Assembly (NCBI GenBank): GCA_965230485.1
Contig: CBDDLA010000001.1
Span: 310,001 to 374,000 of the forward strand
Direction: 5' to 3'
Source of the DNA: Putridiphycobacter sp965230485
Lineage (GTDB): Bacteria > Bacteroidota > Bacteroidia > Flavobacteriales_D > Crocinitomicaceae
DNA: 64,000 bases
The notes beneath the pieces were generated by a model. It saw nothing but the letters and a program-made list of their open reading frames with translations. It did no database searches and was not told where the DNA came from. The position numbers and the translations under genes were made by a program. Of the stretch, positions 59,756 through 64,000 are shown piece after piece (the stretch's first letter is position 1; every line of letters begins with the position of its first letter).

Positions 59756-60301
59756 CTAAGACAATACTGTTTTGCTGCTATCAGTGATACTTCTTCTATA
59801 TTCAATGTTTAAAATAACCCCATTAATAACTGTCCAAAGCAATATCAGAATGCCATAATACAAGGGGTCTTTGCTTAGAATTAGAAACGTAGTCGGCAAA
59901 TAAATCAGTCCGCTTAAAATAGAGCCAATAAATATTTGCAAATAGGTTAGTTTTTTCTTTAAGATCAGCTTTGTTGGAATCAAATAAAGTAAGGATCCTA
60001 TTAATCCAACCAAAACCCAAAGTGCTCCATCTTTACTGGCTATTGTAAGCCATACAATACCATAATAAAGGGCAACAGAATACAATAAATGTAGCCCAAT
60101 CTTAAGTTTTTGGATAGTTGAACCTAAATTGAAATATGTGGTGGTGATTGGGAATGTAAATCCAGGCAAAATTGCTGTCAATCCAAAGAAAAGTTCCCTC
60201 CCTTCTAAACTTTTAGAACCATTCCAACCTAGTATTAGGTAAAACAGTCCTGTGATTGCAGTACTAACAATCGGTAAATTGTCTTTGCAAATTTTTTTCA
60301 T
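59756..60301 (-). CDS. Multi-pass membrane protein of unknown function
   Basis: A 181-residue protein with six hydrophobic stretches (for example IVSTAITGLFYLILGWNG, LLYSVALYYGIVWLTI, GALWVLVGLIGSLLYLI, IFIGSILSGLIYLPTTFLIL, GILILLWTVINGVIL). Short charged loops; no known transporter signature. Downstream of the YD-like gene 60349 on the same strand. Confidence 0.6.
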   Translation of the reverse strand: MKKICKDNLPIVSTAITGLFYLILGWNGSKSLEGRELFFGLTAILPGFTFPITTTYFNLGSTIQKLKIGLHLLYSVALYYGIVWLTIASKDGALWVLVGLIGSLLYLIPTKLILKKKLTYLQIFIGSILSGLIYLPTTFLILSKDPLYYGILILLWTVINGVILNIEYRRSITDSSKTVLS

Positions 60302-60348
60302 TACTGTTCCTTTTTAAATCATACTCTTCGGACTCTATGACTTGTTGA

Positions 60349-61335
60349 CTAAAAATAAGTATAGGTCGTAGATATAAATTCCGATTTAATACCATTCACG
60401 TATTTAATTTGAAGCTCTAGGTTTTCGCATTTATCGTATTCAAAAGTATACTTGATATCTTCTTTATTCTTAACATATTTAGTTTTCTTAGTTATCAGTC
60501 CTTTTTCATTATATTCTGACTGCCAATGGAATAAAAGTTCGTTTTGTGAGCCATGTTTTTTAAAAAGCACTTCATTACCATTGTTATCATACTCAATATT
60601 TATATGCCATTGTATATTTCCATTTCCGTCTTTTTTTACTTTTTTAGACAAAAAACTATGGTCGCTGTAACTGTACTCAATAACTTCAACCGTTTTACCA
60701 TTTAGTTCCGTAGATTTGGTGGCAAGACTATCGTTTATACCATAAGTATATGCAATAATAATCGTATTTTTTTCACTTTCAGAAGTCCCTTCTCTGGCAG
60801 TTTGTTTAGTTAGCAGTCCATGTTCGTTATAAGTGAAGTCATGAGCTTCTATTATATTTGCATTAGATCGATTCAGCCATTCAAAATGATTCGAGTTATT
60901 TTTAATATTGCTCCAATTTGGAATGACTGCCGAAATAAAAAGGTATTTTCTTTCTTCTGTTTTCTTTCCGTCTTTTGAAAATTTATAGGTATGTAGATAG
61001 ATTGGAATTGAATCGCCATCATACTCCACCATTTCCATTAGGTTATTATTCTCATCATACTTATAAGTCGACATTCTATCTTCTTCTAGCTGATCATTAT
61101 ACCTAGCTTCAAATTTTTTATTTCCATCTACATCATAGTCAACTACTATAAATTCTGACATTTTTGGAATTCGCTGGTAATTGCCTAAACTATCTTTTTC
61201 ATCAGATTCCTCAAAAGCACCTACAGCGTAGAAAGTAGAATCTGGAATGCAGCCTGAAGGAATTGGAAAATTGTATTGTGCCATGCTTTCCAATGTGATC
61301 ATCCCAAAAAGAAGTATTGACAATATATGTTTCAT
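60349..61335 (-). CDS. Secreted YD-repeat-like protein, second member
   Basis: About 328 residues from MKHILSILLFGMITLESMAQ (signal peptide; start 61335 preferred over 61347). Repeat units include TYKYDENNNLMEMVEYDGD, TYNEHGLLTKQTAREG, YSYSDHSFLSKKVKKDGNG, NIEYDNNGNEVLFKK and TFEYDKCENLE, the same Y-x-E/D-N-G style as the 58440 gene. Likely surface or periplasmic; no toxin or enzyme domain seen. Confidence 0.6.
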   Translation of the reverse strand: MKHILSILLFGMITLESMAQYNFPIPSGCIPDSTFYAVGAFEESDEKDSLGNYQRIPKMSEFIVVDYDVDGNKKFEARYNDQLEEDRMSTYKYDENNNLMEMVEYDGDSIPIYLHTYKFSKDGKKTEERKYLFISAVIPNWSNIKNNSNHFEWLNRSNANIIEAHDFTYNEHGLLTKQTAREGTSESEKNTIIIAYTYGINDSLATKSTELNGKTVEVIEYSYSDHSFLSKKVKKDGNGNIQWHINIEYDNNGNEVLFKKHGSQNELLFHWQSEYNEKGLITKKTKYVKNKEDIKYTFEYDKCENLELQIKYVNGIKSEFISTTYTYF

Positions 61336-61523
61336 AAAGACGTGCAATATTAGTGATATAACCTATATTCTTTATTAATATGGCAAAATTTACCAAAAAC
61401 TAAGCCAATAATCTAATTTTAAATTTTATAACTGATGTTACTATCTTAATCATTCACTTTTATTTAAAAAAATACTTTCATGCGTTAATAAAAAACACCT
61501 CGAAAAACTAGTTTAACAATCAT

Positions 61524-62051
61524 TTAATCAATACTAAGAATAGTCATGGGATAATAGGTAATCCTTTCGCCAATATGAGAATATTCATAGGCCACGTATT
61601 GGTAAAAAAGTTTTCGCGTCAATGATTGATCCAGATCATAGCTATTTCTTTTTCTATTCTTAAATTTTAGATATTGCCGGCCAGATGAAAATCGGTGAAT
61701 CATGATGATGTTGCTGTGTTCGTCAATATACCTTCTGCGAAAAAACTGATTGGCATCTAAAACAATGGTTTTTTGGTGCCATTTAATATAAAAAGAAACG
61801 TTATCCAATGAATCCAGACTTAATTTAGGAATCAGTAAATACCACTTGTAACGATAGGTGCTTATAGGTTCTTTGCCCATTGAAATAGGAATGATGCTAT
61901 CATTAATGCCCAGAGAAAACTCCAGATATGTATTTTCATTTGAAAGGTAATTTCCATTTTTATAATGGCCAAAACCATATGAACGATCCTGCGTGTAACT
62001 CATGGTTGTACACATTAAAAAAACAAGCCATATAATAATACTTTTTACCAT
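61524..62051 (-). CDS. Small exported hypothetical protein
   Basis: About 175 residues with a signal peptide (MVKSIIIWLVFLMCTTMSYT, start 62051). The body is strand-rich with many aromatic and Arg residues (HRFSSGRQYLKFKNRKRNSY). Its 3' half is duplicated as a truncated copy at 59459-59697. Function unknown. Confidence 0.55.
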   Translation of the reverse strand: MVKSIIIWLVFLMCTTMSYTQDRSYGFGHYKNGNYLSNENTYLEFSLGINDSIIPISMGKEPISTYRYKWYLLIPKLSLDSLDNVSFYIKWHQKTIVLDANQFFRRRYIDEHSNIIMIHRFSSGRQYLKFKNRKRNSYDLDQSLTRKLFYQYVAYEYSHIGERITYYPMTILSID

Positions 62052-62282
62052 AAGAATCATGCTAAGTTGACGAAAATGGAAACAATAACTATTCCAAAAG
62101 TAAATAAATGGGGGTTATGTGTTTTGGTTGTTTCATGCAAACAAATGAAAGTAGGCAATCCACCAAATTAATCTTCAGACCAAAGAATTGTTTTTAGCTC
62201 ACTTACAGGAGCACATCCGAAACGTTGATGTCTAAATCACTTTTTTATCTCCAGCCAACGATTAAATGATTATTTTAGTCTT

Positions 62283-62870
62283 ATGATTATTCAATACAAG
62301 ACAAGGAACCTCTCTCGAATACTTATCCTCATTCTCATGTTTTGGATGAATGAGTATAACAGCCATGCGCAAGACCATAACAAAACAGAAGTCTCCATAG
62401 GTTATTTTGGCCCTATTGCTATTGAACCAGGTGCTAAATTAGGGGCTAATTTTTTGGTGAAGCAGTTTGAAAAAAGCCGCTTATTTCTGAATGCACATAC
62501 TGGTTTCTTTGCTAAAAACTTGGATAATTCAAATTATCTGGTTGGCGCGGAATTAGCTTGGCGACTGCAGAAAAAGGACAAAAAAAGCACTACTACATTT
62601 TCATTAGGAACATCCTATTTGTTCCAGCAAGAGGTTATTGACTTTACAGTTAATCTTGAAGGTGAAATTACCAATAAACATAAAATGAACCGACAGCTGG
62701 TCATGCCAGCATTAAACTATGAATATGCGCGTTTCATCAAACCCAATTGGATGGGATACCTGAAAATTGGGTATGGCCAACAAATCAATCTTTCGAATAA
62801 TGGGCCTCACAGGGGTGTTTTGTTATGGGAATTCGGTGTCCGTTATTCACTTAACCGAAAAATTAAATGA
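62283..62870 (+). CDS. Outer-membrane-beta-barrel-like protein
   Basis: A 195-residue protein with a signal segment (LILILMFWMNEYNSHAQ). The mature part has alternating strands: NKTEVSIGYFGPIAIEPGAKLG, AHTGFFAKNLDNSNYLVGAELAW, TFSLGTSYLF, and an aromatic end (YSLNRKIK). Consistent with a small outer-membrane barrel. Its stop overlaps the start of the amine oxidase by ATGA, so they are co-translated. Confidence 0.65.
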   Translation: MIIQYKTRNLSRILILILMFWMNEYNSHAQDHNKTEVSIGYFGPIAIEPGAKLGANFLVKQFEKSRLFLNAHTGFFAKNLDNSNYLVGAELAWRLQKKDKKSTTTFSLGTSYLFQQEVIDFTVNLEGEITNKHKMNRQLVMPALNYEYARFIKPNWMGYLKIGYGQQINLSNNGPHRGVLLWEFGVRYSLNRKIK

Positions 62871-64000
62871 AAAGAAGAGATTTTATAGCAAAGACAGCTA
62901 CTGCAGGTTTAGGGTTAACACTAATGCCTGCATTACTGCAATCTTGCCAAAAAGAGGATGATTGGATCGTTAATTTTAGCGGTAAAGTATTAATCATAGG
63001 TGCTGGGGCAGCAGGGATGATGGCCGCCTACTATTTAAATCAACACGGCGTTGACTTTGAACTGATTGAAGCAAGTACAACATTTGGTGGTCGGGTAAAA
63101 AAAACGGATACATTCGTTGACTTTTCGCTAGACTTGGGGGCAGAATGGTTGCATGATACGCCTGATACGCTAGGGGAACTTTTAGGAAAAAATAAGGGTG
63201 CCGGAGAGGTGAAAATGGTGTCTTATCAGCCAGAATCGATTAAAAGTTGGAATGGATCTACACTAGTTAATAATAATATAGGCGCACAGTTTTACAGAGA
63301 GTACAAGTTTAAAAATACGACTTGGTACGATTTTTTTGAAGACTTTGTGGTGCCATCTATTGCCGATAAAATGCATTTTGAGAAGGTTGTTGCTTCAATT
63401 GATTACACAGCGGATGAAATGGTGGTAACGACCATTGACGGCAATGTATTCAAAGGAGATAAGGTAATTGTGACGGTTCCTGTAGCAGTATTGAAACAGG
63501 ATGTCATTGAATTTAAGCCTTCACTGCCTGAAGCGACTAAATCAGCGATTGAGGCCATTTCAGTCCCTCCAGGGATTAAAGTGTTTATCAAATTCAAAGA
63601 ACGGTTCTACCCCGATTTGTTTTCAATGGATGAAGGGAGAGATAAGCTTTATTTTGATGGTGCCTTCAAAAAAGAATCTAAAGACAATTTACTGACTTTA
63701 TTTTATGTTGCTGAATCAGCCAGCGAACTGACCAATTTAACCAACCAGGAAATCATTGATACTGTAATTGCTGAATTGGACGGCATCTTTGATGGACAAG
63801 CCTCCTTACATTATGAGTCACATATTGTAGAAAACTGGTCGGAAAATACTTTTATCAGAGGGGCATATAGTTTTACAGGCAGTGGCCCGATAGCTGACGT
63901 TGATCAAAAAATATATTTTGCAGGAGAGGCCTTTATAGATGGACCCAGTTCAACAGTTCATGGTGCTGGCTTTTCAGGCAGAGATACGGCTCGACAAATT
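62867..64000 (+). CDS. Flavin amine oxidase (3'-truncated by the window)
   Basis: FAD-dependent monoamine-oxidase-like enzyme, 378 codons visible and continuing past the window. It begins with KRRDF and a hydrophobic stretch ending in a Cys (LPALLQSC-like, near residue 27), so it may be a Tat-exported lipoprotein. FAD-binding VLIIGAGAAGMMAAYYL with FELIEASTTFGGRV follows; DLGAEWLHD is the GG/E region and FAGEAFIDGPSSTVHGAGFSGR the C-terminal FAD motif. Oxidises an unknown primary or polyamine to aldehyde plus hydrogen peroxide. The start overlaps the barrel gene (ATGA). Confidence 0.85.
   Translation, partial: MKRRDFIAKTATAGLGLTLMPALLQSCQKEDDWIVNFSGKVLIIGAGAAGMMAAYYLNQHGVDFELIEASTTFGGRVKKTDTFVDFSLDLGAEWLHDTPDTLGELLGKNKGAGEVKMVSYQPESIKSWNGSTLVNNNIGAQFYREYKFKNTTWYDFFEDFVVPSIADKMHFEKVVASIDYTADEMVVTTIDGNVFKGDKVIVTVPVAVLKQDVIEFKPSLPEATKSAIEAISVPPGIKVFIKFKERFYPDLFSMDEGRDKLYFDGAFKKESKDNLLTLFYVAESASELTNLTNQEIIDTVIAELDGIFDGQASLHYESHIVENWSENTFIRGAYSFTGSGPIADVDQKIYFAGEAFIDGPSSTVHGAGFSGRDTARQI

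Noticed and set aside
1..64000. tRNA, rRNA or CRISPR arrays
   Set aside because: No cloverleaf, rRNA-like or evenly spaced 25-40 bp repeat array was recognised by eye.

Overview
The window reads as a chromosomal segment of an AT-rich Bacteroidota, most likely a Cytophagales-type marine or soil bacterium. Evidence: several genes carry the Bacteroidota -7 promoter box TAnnTTTG; the branched-chain 2-oxoacid dehydrogenase E1 is a single alpha-beta fusion; 7TM-DISM/SpoIIE and LytTR signalling proteins are present, as are many small lipoproteins and an S16 protein with a long acidic tail. No rRNA, tRNA or CRISPR array was seen.

Region 1 (1-20.3 kb) is ordinary chromosome: 2-oxoacid dehydrogenase E1, citrate synthase, a gluzincin-like lipoprotein, a GNAT/unknown pair, a VOC protein, acetyl-CoA synthetase, a 43-residue Cys/Lys-rich protein missed by length cut-offs, a family 2 glycosyltransferase, rpsP-rimM, a PspA/IM30 protein, an erythromycin-esterase-like secreted protein, a pseudouridine synthase, two tandem 123-residue paralogs each behind a TATGC-type palindrome, and an ECF sigma factor translationally coupled to an acidic membrane protein.

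Region 2 (20.4-32.9 kb) is a mobile/defence island. It opens with a dispersed repeat and a transposon end (TGT-starting, with repeated transposase-binding-like motifs). Behind these lie a truncated HicB-like gene, a short tyrosine recombinase, a MuB/TnsC-like ATPase, a DDE transposase and a possible RteC-like regulator. A six-gene DNA phosphorothioation operon follows: XRE regulator, DndC, DndD, DndE fused to a HerA-type ATPase, a GIY-YIG nuclease, DndB. No DndFGH restriction module is visible, so the GIY-YIG protein is the obvious restriction candidate.

Region 3 (33-42.1 kb) looks like resident chromosome again: hybrid histidine kinase facing a LytTR regulator, vanadium-haloperoxidase-like lipoprotein, DoxX-like protein, 7TM-DISM/SpoIIE phosphatase and small membrane or lipoproteins.

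Region 4 (42.2-59.8 kb) is a second defence island built from modules separated by recurrent non-coding repeats: a decayed gene; an HNH protein divergent from a RadC-JAB/HEPN pair; a three-gene operon encoding a DUF4365-dynamin-like GTPase fusion, a SIR2 protein and a HerA ATPase; and a three-gene operon encoding an XRE regulator, a Cap4/DUF4297-like nuclease with a zinc-binding motif, and a HEPN protein. The last two operons are the best candidates for under-described antiviral systems. Near-identical non-coding repeats at 20.4 kb and 53.5 kb, and related copies at several other module edges, suggest cassette-like exchange.

Region 5 (59.8-64 kb) holds secreted YD-repeat-like proteins, a small exported protein with a truncated duplicate fused to a repeat, an outer-membrane-type protein, and the 5' part of a flavin amine oxidase that runs off the window.
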